Part shown: piece by piece, positions 44,728 to 52,955 of the stretch | Layout: each line of letters opens with the position of its first letter | How positions within the stretch are numbered: position 1 is the first letter of the stretch | NCBI RefSeq assembly: GCF_000203935.1 | Contig: NC_008573.1 | Span: 62,001 to 126,000 of the forward strand | DNA: 64,000 nucleotides | Source of the DNA: Shewanella sp. ANA-3 | Lineage (GTDB): Bacteria > Pseudomonadota > Gammaproteobacteria > Enterobacterales > Shewanellaceae | Direction of reading: 5' to 3' | Position numbers and translations under genes: made by a program | The notes under the pieces: model-generated | Databases searched by the model: none | What the model was told of the DNA's origin: nothing | Seen by the model: only the letters and a program-made list of their open reading frames with translations

Positions 44728-44979
44728 ATGGAAACTCAATCAGTAGACCCAAGAGAAGCGTTTGTTAAAGAAATCACTGGTGAGTCAGATGTTGCTAACT
44801 GCTCTTCTTCAGACTACGAAAGGATAGAGGATGCGTTTATTGATGGCGCAAGCGAAATGGGGAAATACCTTGAACAATGTGAAGCACTTCGAGCGGCAGG
44901 CTTTACTGAGCTGGCTGACAGCCTAGTCACGTTAGACAATCATCGCCAAGCCTTCGATTGGGCGCGTGAAAACCTCTAA
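44728..44979 (+). CDS. Hypothetical protein (83 aa)
   Basis: An acidic helical protein, starting METQSVDPREAFVKEITGES, with GAGGAAAA as ribosome binding site and a terminator after it. No family is recognised. Confidence 0.55.
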   Translation: METQSVDPREAFVKEITGESDVANCSSSDYERIEDAFIDGASEMGKYLEQCEALRAAGFTELADSLVTLDNHRQAFDWARENL

Positions 44980-45007
44980 TGCCTTTGAGCATCCCTTCTA
45001 ATTAATA

Positions 45008-45028
45008 CCCGCTTAGTGCGGTTTTTTT
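45008..45028 (+). terminator. Rho-independent terminator
   Basis: CCGC (45009-45012) and GCGG (45018-45021) with a TTAGT loop are followed by seven T. Confidence 0.7.
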
Positions 45029-45100
45029 ATTGCCATTAAGCATGATAAAAGGCGCTTAATCGCGCCCTTATTCTGAATAATCCAGCAGTGTAATAGAGGC

Positions 45101-45295
45101 TTATTCTTCTTGTAGACAATGCTCACAAGCATTACAGCTAAAACAGTATCGGCAACCGCATCCTGCGCCACCTTCGCTCACTCCGCAATCACAGCAATTG
45201 AAGAGAGAACTACAGTCCCACTTGCCGGATTGATTAAGGCATTGAGTGCTGTCACCTTCGCTCTTTGTTACTGGCCCTAGGATATTCATCGTCAT
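45101..45295 (-). CDS. Cysteine-rich small protein (64 aa)
   Basis: Eleven of the 64 residues are cysteine, all in the C-terminal 48 (KWDCSSLFNCCDCG, then GCGCRYCFSCNACEHC). There is no signal peptide, so metal binding in the cytoplasm, as in a metallothionein or a multi-site zinc protein, is a reasonable guess. CAGGAG lies nine bases before the ATG. No family is recognised. Confidence 0.5.
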   Translation of the reverse strand: MTMNILGPVTKSEGDSTQCLNQSGKWDCSSLFNCCDCGVSEGGAGCGCRYCFSCNACEHCLQEE

Positions 45296-45412
45296 CTTGT
45301 ACGCTCCTGCTTTGAGTTTCTAGCAGCTTCTCTCACAGATTCCAAACGACACAAATTTCTAGGGAATCTCTCAAACGGGGACTGATGTTGTTCTGATGGC
45401 TCAAGTACGACA

Positions 45413-45618
45413 GCTCCGGGACGCGCTTTACCCCAGGCTGACAACTCTGTTAGGCGATTACATGGGAATTGTGATTTTGGCCAATGCCCGGATAGACATG
45501 AAGCGATGTTGAGATGTGTGTTAAGCACTGACATTGATACGAGTATTTTAGTCCGGGACATCTCCTGCTCCGGGACATGATTTCCCTAGGCTGACAACTC
45601 AGTAAGGCGTTAACGTGT
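45413..45618. repeat. Pair of about 52-bp direct repeats
   Basis: Copy 1 (45413-45464) and copy 2 (45567-45618) both read GCTCCGGGAC, then a TTT(A/C)CC segment, GGCTGACAACTC, and AGGCG followed by AC and TG. They differ at about ten positions. A partial third GTCCGGGACAT sits at 45551. They lie in the stretch 45296-45670, where I see no convincing gene. Origin unknown; remains of a duplicated insertion or regulatory site. Confidence 0.65.
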
Positions 45619-45672
45619 TTTGAGTGGGGACGCGGCGATTAGTTTAAGTAGGGGAGGGCTAAATTCAATCTT

Positions 45673-45755
45673 TGATTCGGTGGAATCACGCTAAAAATAT
45701 TAAAGTTAACCCTTTACATTCAGGTTGTTAGGTGTGATTTAGCTTGGTGCAAATT
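45673..45755 (+). repeat. Composite repeat copy 4 (candidate ParB site)
   Basis: TGATTCGGTGGAATCA at 45673-45688 is followed after 55 bases by TTGGTGCAAAT (45744 onward), as in the copies around parAB, about 10 kb away. The IS605-type element begins only a few bases beyond it. Confidence 0.6.
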
Positions 45756-45774
45756 TGTAGGAATTTGAATGGAA

Positions 45775-45900
45775 GATGTGACTTCTCACCGCCCTATCGG
45801 ACGATGCTTCTTATTTCGTTAGCCGTTGCTCGATAGTATCGAGACTTACGCAGCTTCCATAAGCAGAGACGACCGTCCAGCCGCCTTTAATTCCAGAATG
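45775..45900 (-). ncRNA. Probable omega RNA (reRNA) of TnpB
   Basis: TnpB guide RNAs overlap the 3' end of tnpB and the right end of the element. Here the tnpB tail and the following hairpins (GATACTATCGAG, then GTCCGATAGGGCGG and TGAGAAGTCAC) have the expected form. The guide would be the roughly 16-20 bases just outside the element, from about 45778 downwards. Position and boundary are inferred, not measured. Confidence 0.4.
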
Positions 45901-47001
45901 CCTTTATCTCGGATATTTAGGGCGGCGTTTAAGTCGCGATCAATATCTGTAGTGCCGCAAGATGGGCAGTTCCACTGACGAACCGATAAGGGCATATCAT
46001 CCATTTTATGACCGCAACAATGGCAAGTCTTAGAGCTGGCGTACCACTGATCGAGCTTTATTAGATGCTTGCCTTGCTCTTTCAGTTTGTATTCCAACTT
46101 AACGACAAAGCTATGCCATGAGGCATCCGCTATATGTTTCGCCAGTTTGCGGTTTTTCATCATGTTTGCCGATTTCAATGTCTCAACTATCACTGCTTGG
46201 TTTTCGTCAACGAGAGTTCGAGAGAGTTTGTGTTGAAAATCGGCACGAGCATTAGCTACTTTTTCATGGCATTTAGCAACTCGCAGTCGAGCTTTCGCAC
46301 GATTGGCACTGCCTTTTGCTTTTCTGGATAGCTGACGCTGCTTACGTCTGAGATTCTTCTCAGCACGTTTTACAAATCTTGGGTTGGCTGTCTTTCTGCC
46401 GTTTGACTCAATGGCAAAATGAGAAAGACCCAGATCAATACCTGTCACTTTGTTCACAGTATGAATTGGGCTAGGAGCGTCCACAGCATCATCCGCAAGG
46501 ATTGATGCGTAGAACTTACCTGTTTTACTCATGCTCACGGTGATGCTTTTAACTGTACCCACAATCTCACGGTGAATATTCGCCTCTACTGGCTTCATTT
46601 TCGGTAGTTTGATTGCGCCATCGAGTACCTTTACGCCTACACAATGGTAACTCGATTGTTTTCCATGTCTGCGTTTGAATTGTGGATATTTGGCTTTCAA
46701 CTTTGGATTAAAGAAGTTATCAAAGGCTTGGTGAAGATTAATCACCGATTGCTGCAAAGCAATTGAATCATATTGCTTCAACCAATGATATTTTCGTGAT
46801 TTCTTTGCAACCGAAAGCAGTGGCTTTATATCCTTTTTTTGGACTCAATGTGACACCATGTTTGCGGTACATGTAAGACTTTAAATGTAGAGCTTTGTTA
46901 TACGCAAAGCGCACAGCCCCAAACTGAGCAATTAAAAACTCAGCTTGTTCTGGCGTTGGATAAATGCGTACTTTCGTTGCTCTTAACATTTCAGTGCTCA
47001 T
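45846..47001 (-). pseudogene. tnpB: tnpB, RNA-guided nuclease gene with one-base frameshift
   Basis: The N-terminal frame (47001 down) gives LRATKVRIYPTPEQAEFLIA, the usual TnpB start. It breaks at a run of seven T (46834-46840, A on the coding strand), after which the other frame continues as KKSRKYHWLKQYDSIALQQ to the end. One fewer A restores a single frame. All catalytic parts survive in the second part: GIDLGLSHFA (RuvC Asp), VIVETL (Glu), zinc ribbon CHCCGHK and CPSCG, and DIDRDLNAALNI (Asp). TnpB cuts DNA next to the transposon-adjacent motif under omega RNA guidance. A +1 frameshift, rather than -1, would be needed to express it from this sequence. Confidence 0.85.
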
Positions 47002-47045
47002 CTATATAATACCATTATAATATTGGCTTAGATGGAACTTGTAAA

Positions 47046-47474
47046 GTGAGTGTACGCAACAAAGAATTACTTCAAGACTACCTTAAAAAAAGGCACAGCG
47101 TGAGCAAGTTGGTTGTTCATCTAGTGTTTACAACGAAATACAGACGCAAGTTGTTTACGGGAGTTATGATCGAGCAATTAAGAGAGGCTTTTGAGTCAGC
47201 TTGTGTAAAACTTGAATGTGAATTGATAGAAATGGATGGAGAACAGGATCACATTCATTTACTGATCTCATACCCTCCGAAACTTTCAATTAGCGTAATG
47301 GTTAACAACTTGAAAGCAGTTTCATCTCGCATGTTGCGACGACAAAATACGCACCTTACGAGACAGAGTAAAAGCTCCGCTCTATGGTCTCGTTCATACT
47401 TTGCTTGCACTGCTGGCGGTGCAACAATTGAAACATTAAAAGCCTATGTAGAGAGTCAATCGACTCCAGATTAA
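47046..47474 (+). CDS. tnpA: IS200/IS605-type Y1 transposase TnpA
   Basis: This 142-residue HUH enzyme performs single-strand transposition. The family hallmarks are VVHLVFTTKYRRKLF (near 21-35), the metal-binding H-I-H in DGEQDHIHLL (near 67-75), and the catalytic tyrosine in TLKAYVESQ (near 133). Full length for the family, with a GTG start. It appears intact, so the element may still move in spite of the broken tnpB. Confidence 0.92.
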   Translation: MSVRNKELLQDYLKKRHSVSKLVVHLVFTTKYRRKLFTGVMIEQLREAFESACVKLECELIEMDGEQDHIHLLISYPPKLSISVMVNNLKAVSSRMLRRQNTHLTRQSKSSALWSRSYFACTAGGATIETLKAYVESQSTPD

Positions 47475-47579
47475 GACGCTATCGCGTCTTACGCCTTATA
47501 TCCCCGCCCTCATCGGGCGAGGGTTTACGGCGAAATTGCTAAAACGGAACCTATCGGTTCCGTCTGCGGCTTGTATCTC

Positions 47580-47891
47580 TTAAGAAAGCACGCACTCAAT
47601 GCCTTTCTTATCAATCATATTAAGCAATCTTAGCGCGGCACCCTGTGGCTTAGACTTTCCCTGTTCCCACTTTTGAACGCTCTCGTTGCTCATATTCAGA
47701 ATCGTAGCTAGGACACCTTGGCTAATGTGCTCACGCTCTCTTAGATTCTTTATTCGCTCTGCTGTCATTTCATCTAGCTTTGCGCTGAGTGCGAGCGCAT
47801 CGATTTTTCGCATGGTTAGCTGATCCATCGTGCCATTTTTAGCTAAACGCTGAGCCAGTTTGTGCATTCTATCTAAGCGTACATCAGTCAT
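47580..47891 (-). CDS. HTH antitoxin-like transcription regulator (orphan)
   Basis: This 103-residue protein has a Cro/CI-type helix-turn-helix in its C-terminal half (LREREHISQGVLATILNMSN, SVQKWEQGKSKP) and resembles HigA/YgjM-type antitoxins. The frame upstream still encodes the end of a RelE/HigB-like toxin, but that gene is cut short, so the antitoxin seems to be left without its partner. Confidence 0.75.
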   Translation of the reverse strand: MTDVRLDRMHKLAQRLAKNGTMDQLTMRKIDALALSAKLDEMTAERIKNLREREHISQGVLATILNMSNESVQKWEQGKSKPQGAALRLLNMIDKKGIECVLS

Positions 47892-47952
47892 ATAGAACCT
47901 CTCTTAACTCACCACTTTTGATGATATAAGTAAGACCATCATCACTTCCCTC
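47884..47952 (-). pseudogene. 3' remnant of a RelE/HigB-like toxin gene
   Basis: Directly upstream of, and overlapping, the antitoxin start, a frame reads DDGLTYIIKSGELREVLYD then stop. This is what the C-terminus of a HigB/RelE toxin in a toxin-first operon looks like. An in-frame TAG stands just before it and no earlier coding sequence is recognisable. The match is short, so confidence is modest. Confidence 0.4.
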
Positions 47953-48254
47953 CTAATAACTAAGGTAAAGAATACTATAGTTTTTGTTGTTCAATAAATG
48001 GCAGAGTCGAATAAAATGGAGGCAATCCTAATGTTGGGGCTTAACACAGATGGGGTTGGCTTTATTTCGAGGATGCCCCATTATTGGTTTCGTCTAACAA
48101 ATTTGCGATTTCAATCAGTCGCAATTTACCCAAATATAACTCATGTGACGTTAATAATAGTTATGCGGTGAGAGTGAAATTTTAATTGGATTGGTAAGTC
48201 GCTTCGGGACAGAAGCGACTTAGGCAAGAGTCACCCATTGGCATTTGCTATGCG
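47953..48254. other. Intergenic region without a recognised gene
   Basis: Nothing is recognised except a perfect hairpin, AGTCGCTTC (48196-48204) with GAAGCGACT (48211-48219), lying downstream of the anticodon nuclease-like gene and lacking a T run. Confidence 0.4.
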
Positions 48255-50495
48255 CTACATCGGTAACTCTATAGGTGTTGAGTCTGCTTCTTCTCCCATC
48301 ATCATATTGTAGTGTGAGAGATGGCCAGCATAATCAAAGACTTTTTTGAACACAGATATATATAACTCTGTTGAGTCATCTGGATGCTGAATATAAAGGT
48401 CGTCTGGGAGACAGTGGGAACCATCATTAATCCAATACATTAGTGAGTTGCAAATTTGTTGCTCCTGCAAATTTTCAAATTTTGATAATATATCGTCATC
48501 ACTAAAGCGTCCGAGAATCTTGAAGTAGTTCTCAATTATTCTACGCATCGTGTTTTGGATGGTAATACCGGAGTTTGCATTTCGTTCTTTTAACTCACGC
48601 CAGAGTAATTCGTATGATGATTCAATAGGATTCTTTTGTTCGTATGCGCTTACACTAGTGACATTGTTAGCTTTTCTTAAGATCCAAAAATTTGTGTCCT
48701 TACAGCCATTTGAACGACCATTTTGAAATGAAGCCTCTTTATGGAAATACACATTGTGAGTCAATAAGATAAGTTGCTTTATACTGGACTCTTGATCTGT
48801 TTTGATTTCTCGAATGAGGTCTTTAACCAGAGCACTAACAATATAAAGTACGTTGCTATCAAGACTTGATATTGGATCATCGATAACTACAACCCGATCT
48901 TCAGCTATTTCTTCTTCGGAAAACGAACCACGGGTTAGTTGATAGAAGTAGAGGAAAGTAATGAAGGTTACTTCTCCTTCACTCAAAGTATCTTGAGCTT
49001 GTTCTCCATCTAGGCGTTCAATACTGTAATGGTTCGGAAGAGTTGTTGATGGGGATATTTTGAAGTTAAGGAAGCCAAATCCAACCAACAACCTATTTAT
49101 TTCATCGACTGTAGGTTGGACACTTGTCATATTTCGACTCAGATCTTTAATATCCCGTGTTAGCCCAGATTCCTTAGTTCTTCTTTGGGTAAGGTTTTCA
49201 GATATCTTTGTGACAGCTTTATTTCGTCCTTTAGTTCCTTTGTTGTACTTCTTTAAGTCGTCTTCTATTTGATTCGTTAAGAATCGCCAAATCTCTTGAA
49301 TAAAAACAGCTAGAGAAGAGTCGAAGTCTCGGGCTAGTTTGTTATGTTTATTCAGGGTGTCGTTTGCTTCTTTAATTAAGCTGTTAAGTTTAGCTATTTC
49401 CGCTCTGGAGCTTGTAACATTTACTTGTAAGCTCGCTTTTTCAGATTTTGAAACGAACTCTAAGTGATTAGACTTTATGATGTTCTTTAGGGAGGTTAAA
49501 TGAGTTTGATATAGGTCAGTATCGAGCTTCGTATCGGTATTTTTCTTCTCCGTATCCAGAGTGTTTTGAAATTCTTCAAGAAGACTATCTGTCATACTCC
49601 GGTATGAACGTTCCAATGTTTTGACCTGTTCAATGTCTCTTAAGAACGTGTCATCAAAATATCTTTCAAGTTCTTTTTTAAACTCATCATCAATCGTATT
49701 CTGTTGGCAGAATGGGCAACGAGAGTCTGATCCTATGTAATTTCTACCTTGGTTTACCCAGTCATTATTACTGAGGTGCGAGATTAGCTCTGAAATTGCA
49801 ACATCGGATTTACCAATAATTACTTTTGACCAAATACTATCTTCTTCTATCGTTGGAAGGGTTGTGCTAGTTGAAGAGCTGAGTAAAGGGTAAACAGGTG
49901 GTCTCTCTCCCAGTAAGGTTTTGCCTTTTGTTTGTAATTCTTCTAGTGATAAGAGTGCTGTAGAACCCGTGTTAGTTAGCTCTGAAAGCATTTTGTCTCG
50001 GAATCTTGCCTTACTACCAATGGAGCCTGTTAACGCAGAGCGAAATTCGGATTCATAAGATTTAAAGACTTTCCAGCAACGTTCAGTTATATCATTCTCT
50101 GCATCATTAGTGGCATCCGTCTGCTGATTTAAACTAACAATAAGGCGTGCAATCTGATCTTGTTCATTTTGCAATGATGCTTTTTTTTCTTTGATGGAAT
50201 CAATCTGTTCTTTTGTCGCTTGGCCAAGCGTGAAAACACCAGCGATATCACTAGAGCCAAAATTCTTTTCTCTGAATGCTTTGTTATAAACTAGAGTGCC
50301 TAATGGTCGCTCGTTTTCCCATATGATTTGGCAGTGCTGATACTTGTCATCATTGGGTTGACTTAAGTAAGTTGATGCAGTGGTTTTGCCGCAACCATTA
50401 GCGCCATAGATGAAATTGATCTTTTTTAGGTCAGACAAATGAACACCTGAAGCATTGTATGTTGCAACGTTTGCTAATTTTAATGAGCGTATCAC
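48255..50495 (-). CDS. RloC/PrrC-like anticodon nuclease (AAA_13 family)
   Basis: This 746-residue protein has an SMC/ABC-type ATPase head: Walker A GANGCGKT (31-38), signature LSEGE, Walker B VVVIDDPISSLDS (near 540) and H-loop LTHN. A long coiled coil carries a zinc-hook-like CPFC near residue 260, as in RloC. After the head, R651, E655 and H694 (RRIIENYF ... INDGSH) match the R-x3-E ... H triad of PrrC/RloC anticodon nucleases. Length agrees with RloC. Such enzymes cut tRNA anticodon loops when a phage disables the restriction system, and a type I system lies next door. I use the GTG at 50495 because AGAGGTAGGT precedes it; a start at 50555 would overlap the old recombinase gene. Confidence 0.72.
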   Translation of the reverse strand: MIRSLKLANVATYNASGVHLSDLKKINFIYGANGCGKTTASTYLSQPNDDKYQHCQIIWENERPLGTLVYNKAFREKNFGSSDIAGVFTLGQATKEQIDSIKEKKASLQNEQDQIARLIVSLNQQTDATNDAENDITERCWKVFKSYESEFRSALTGSIGSKARFRDKMLSELTNTGSTALLSLEELQTKGKTLLGERPPVYPLLSSSTSTTLPTIEEDSIWSKVIIGKSDVAISELISHLSNNDWVNQGRNYIGSDSRCPFCQQNTIDDEFKKELERYFDDTFLRDIEQVKTLERSYRSMTDSLLEEFQNTLDTEKKNTDTKLDTDLYQTHLTSLKNIIKSNHLEFVSKSEKASLQVNVTSSRAEIAKLNSLIKEANDTLNKHNKLARDFDSSLAVFIQEIWRFLTNQIEDDLKKYNKGTKGRNKAVTKISENLTQRRTKESGLTRDIKDLSRNMTSVQPTVDEINRLLVGFGFLNFKISPSTTLPNHYSIERLDGEQAQDTLSEGEVTFITFLYFYQLTRGSFSEEEIAEDRVVVIDDPISSLDSNVLYIVSALVKDLIREIKTDQESSIKQLILLTHNVYFHKEASFQNGRSNGCKDTNFWILRKANNVTSVSAYEQKNPIESSYELLWRELKERNANSGITIQNTMRRIIENYFKILGRFSDDDILSKFENLQEQQICNSLMYWINDGSHCLPDDLYIQHPDDSTELYISVFKKVFDYAGHLSHYNMMMGEEADSTPIELPM

Positions 50496-50544
50496 TGCAC
50501 ACCTACCTCTCTGAGAAGTTAATATTAAATCTTGGGAAGATACC

Positions 50545-51141
50545 CTAGGTCTCACAACTCTCCGAAATCCTTAGTGCATCCTCGATCTCGACACCAAGGT
50601 ATTCAATCGTGCTTTCTAACTTAGCATGACCAAGAAGTAATTGAATAGCGCGTAAGTTCTTGGTTTTGGCATAAATTAATGATGCTTTGGTTCGCCGTAA
50701 CGAATGGGTTCCGTACTGACTGATGTCTAAGCCAATATCACCAACCCAATGATTTACCAGTGTCAGGTAATAGTGATAAGACAGGTGCTGACCTTTCCGG
50801 CGGTGACTTGGGAACAGGTAATCCGCTGCTTAAAGTTCGTTTATGAATATCCATTGTGATAACGGTTGTTGCGTTTTTGGTGTGATTTCAAACTGAACTT
50901 CTCTCCGGGTTTTCTGCTGTCGGACTGTAGTTCTGGATAACACCAAACCGCTGCGATAAACGTCTCTAACCTTAAGGTTGAGCAAATCACAAGAACGTAG
51001 CTTACTGTCTACTGCCAGATTAAACAGCGCCAGTTCTTCTAAACGTTCTTCCAATTCCAGCCGGATTCGTATCCGCCAGATATCCTCTAATTTAAGTGCT
51101 TTTTTCTACCCAACTCGTAGGCCTTTGTTCCACGCTTCCAT
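50545..51141 (-). pseudogene. Tyrosine recombinase (integrase) with two in-frame stops
   Basis: One continuous frame from an ATG at 51141 to a stop at 50545 encodes a phage-type integrase (199 codons). It is interrupted by TAG at 51106-51108 and TAA at 50830-50832. The C-terminal part keeps THSLRRTKASLIYAK (H-x-L-R), LLLGHAKLESTIEYLG with the catalytic tyrosine, and an upstream arginine region (SKLRSCDLLNLKVRD). It is therefore dead unless read through. It marks an old integration or cassette boundary between the anticodon nuclease and the hsd genes. Confidence 0.85.
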
Positions 51142-51251
51142 AATATGTCCTCTTTTTCATAGAAAACATTTAAAGTAAGGCACAATCCAATGAAAACGTG
51201 CCAATTTCGCGGTATGATTTTCTAACTCAAACGTCTTAAAAGTTGCCAGAA

Positions 51252-52955
51252 ATGAACGAACTAGAACAAGAATTCCTAAAAGATTTAGAAAAGAAGCTGT
51301 GGAATGCCGCAGATAAGCTCAGAGCAACGCTAGACGCTTCGCAATACAAACATGCTGTATTGGGTCTAATCTTCGTAAAATACGTCTCAGACGCCTTCTC
51401 AATGCGTCAGGAAGAGATTAAAGCTGACCTCACTAATCCAGAACATGAGTATTATCTTGATCCGGCTGATTTCTCTGAAGACGAATTGGCAGAAGAGATC
51501 GCAGCCGAACTGGAAGTTCGCGATTTCTACACTGAGAAAAACGTATTCTGGTTACCAACTGAATCTCGTTGGAAGTTCCTGCAAGACAATGGCCCGATGG
51601 TCATTGGTGGTGCCGATTTGGTCATTGATGGTAAGACGAAAAAAATCACGTCTGTTGGACATCTGATTGATAATGCACTGGAAGGCATTGAGCGCGACAA
51701 CCAGAAACTAAAAGGTGTTCTCAACAAACACTACGCCTCGCTAAAAATTGATCAGGCAAAACTTAATGAGTTGATTAACCTAATCGCGACTATTCCATTC
51801 AATCATAAGTCTCTTAACAGCAAAGATATTCTTGGTCATATTTACGAATACTTCTTAGGCCAATTTGCGCTTGCTGAAGGTAAGAAAGGCGGCCAGTTCT
51901 ACACGCCAGCCTCCATCGTTTCGCTGATTGTTGAAATGATTGAACCGTTTGAAGGTCGAGTGTATGACCCTGCAATGGGGTCTGGTGGCTTCTTTGTGCA
52001 ATCAGAGAAGTTCATTGAGCGCAGAGCGAATCAAAAAGAAATCGACCCGCTAACGCAAAAGCAAAGAATCTCGATTTACGGACAGGAATACAACTACACC
52101 ACATGGCAGCTTGCTGCGATGAATATGGCAATTCGTGGCTTGGATTACGATTTCGGTAAAGAGCCTGCCAGTACCTATACCAACGACCAGCATCCTGATT
52201 TACGTGCTGATTTCATCATGGCGAACCCGCCCTTCAACATGAAAGAGTGGAATACTGGTGTTGATGATAACGATCCACGTTGGGTATACGGCACACCACC
52301 ATCAGGTAACGCAAACTTTGCTTGGATGCAGCACATGCTTTACCACCTTGCACCAGATGGTTCTCAAGCCTTGTTACTTGCCAATGGTTCGATGAGTTCA
52401 ACCACCAACAACGAAGGTGAAATTCGTGCGGCCTTGGTCGAGAACGATTTGGTCGAGTGTATGGTTGCGCTTCCGGGGCAACTGTTTACCAACACCCAGA
52501 TCCCTGCCTGTATCTGGTTCTTAGCCAAAAACAAAAAGGCTCGTACCGATAAGTCAGGTCGTAAGCTGCGTGATCGCAAAGGTGAAGTGTTATTTATTGA
52601 TGCGCGCAACCTTGGCTATATGAAAGACCGCGTTCTGCGTGATTTCACCCAAGATGATATCCAGAAAGTCGCTGACCTTTACCACGCTTGGAAAACAGGT
52701 GCGGAAGTAAATGGTATCGCTTATGAAGACCAAGCAGGCTTCTGCAAATCAGCAACTTTGGAAGAGATTAAGAAACACGATTTTGTTCTAACTCCGGGAC
52801 GTTACGTTGGTGCCACAGAAGAGCTGGACGACGGCATTCCATTCGGTGAGAAGATGGCAACGCTAACCTCCAAGTTGAGCGATCAGTTTGCCGAGTCAGC
52901 CACGTTAGAAGCAGAGATCAAGAAGAACCTAGCGGGGTTGGGTTATGACCTGTAG
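51252..52955 (+). CDS. hsdM: Type I restriction-modification methyltransferase HsdM
   Basis: This 567-residue N6-adenine methyltransferase subunit has an N-terminal helical domain (LEKKLWNAADKLRA), GGQFYTPASIVSLIVEM (near 214), the SAM motif DPAMGSGGFF (near 238) and the catalytic NPPF in FIMANPPFNMKEW (near 325). It methylates host DNA together with HsdS. The ATG at 51252 is preferred over a TTG three codons upstream; the ribosome binding site is weak. It overlaps hsdS by 11 bases. Confidence 0.95.
   Translation: MNELEQEFLKDLEKKLWNAADKLRATLDASQYKHAVLGLIFVKYVSDAFSMRQEEIKADLTNPEHEYYLDPADFSEDELAEEIAAELEVRDFYTEKNVFWLPTESRWKFLQDNGPMVIGGADLVIDGKTKKITSVGHLIDNALEGIERDNQKLKGVLNKHYASLKIDQAKLNELINLIATIPFNHKSLNSKDILGHIYEYFLGQFALAEGKKGGQFYTPASIVSLIVEMIEPFEGRVYDPAMGSGGFFVQSEKFIERRANQKEIDPLTQKQRISIYGQEYNYTTWQLAAMNMAIRGLDYDFGKEPASTYTNDQHPDLRADFIMANPPFNMKEWNTGVDDNDPRWVYGTPPSGNANFAWMQHMLYHLAPDGSQALLLANGSMSSTTNNEGEIRAALVENDLVECMVALPGQLFTNTQIPACIWFLAKNKKARTDKSGRKLRDRKGEVLFIDARNLGYMKDRVLRDFTQDDIQKVADLYHAWKTGAEVNGIAYEDQAGFCKSATLEEIKKHDFVLTPGRYVGATEELDDGIPFGEKMATLTSKLSDQFAESATLEAEIKKNLAGLGYDL

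Larger units (their letters stand above)
45770..47570. mobile_element. IS200/IS605-family insertion sequence
   Basis: A Y1 transposase gene (plus strand) and a tnpB gene (minus strand) start 44 bases apart and diverge, the layout of the IS605 group. Beyond tnpA lies a GACGC-TATC-GCGTC hairpin (about 47476-47490) and CGCCC/GGGCG (about 47505-47520). Beyond tnpB lies another GC-rich hairpin (about 45785-45840). Such subterminal hairpins are what the transposase recognises. The exact ends are not determined; the coordinates are approximate. Confidence 0.75.

Noticed and set aside
45292..45561. An 89-codon minus-strand frame upstream of the Cys-rich gene
   Set aside because: No properly spaced ribosome binding site, composition unlike a protein, and it lies across the direct repeats.
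45413..45618. The direct repeats as integron attC sites (GTTAGGC resembles an R' core)
   Set aside because: The core is not kept in the second copy, no complementary RYYYAAC arm is found at the right distance, and no integrase or cassettes are present.
46834..46840. Programmed -1 frameshifting to express tnpB
   Set aside because: The downstream frame is +1, not -1, relative to the upstream one; a one-base insertion explains it more simply.
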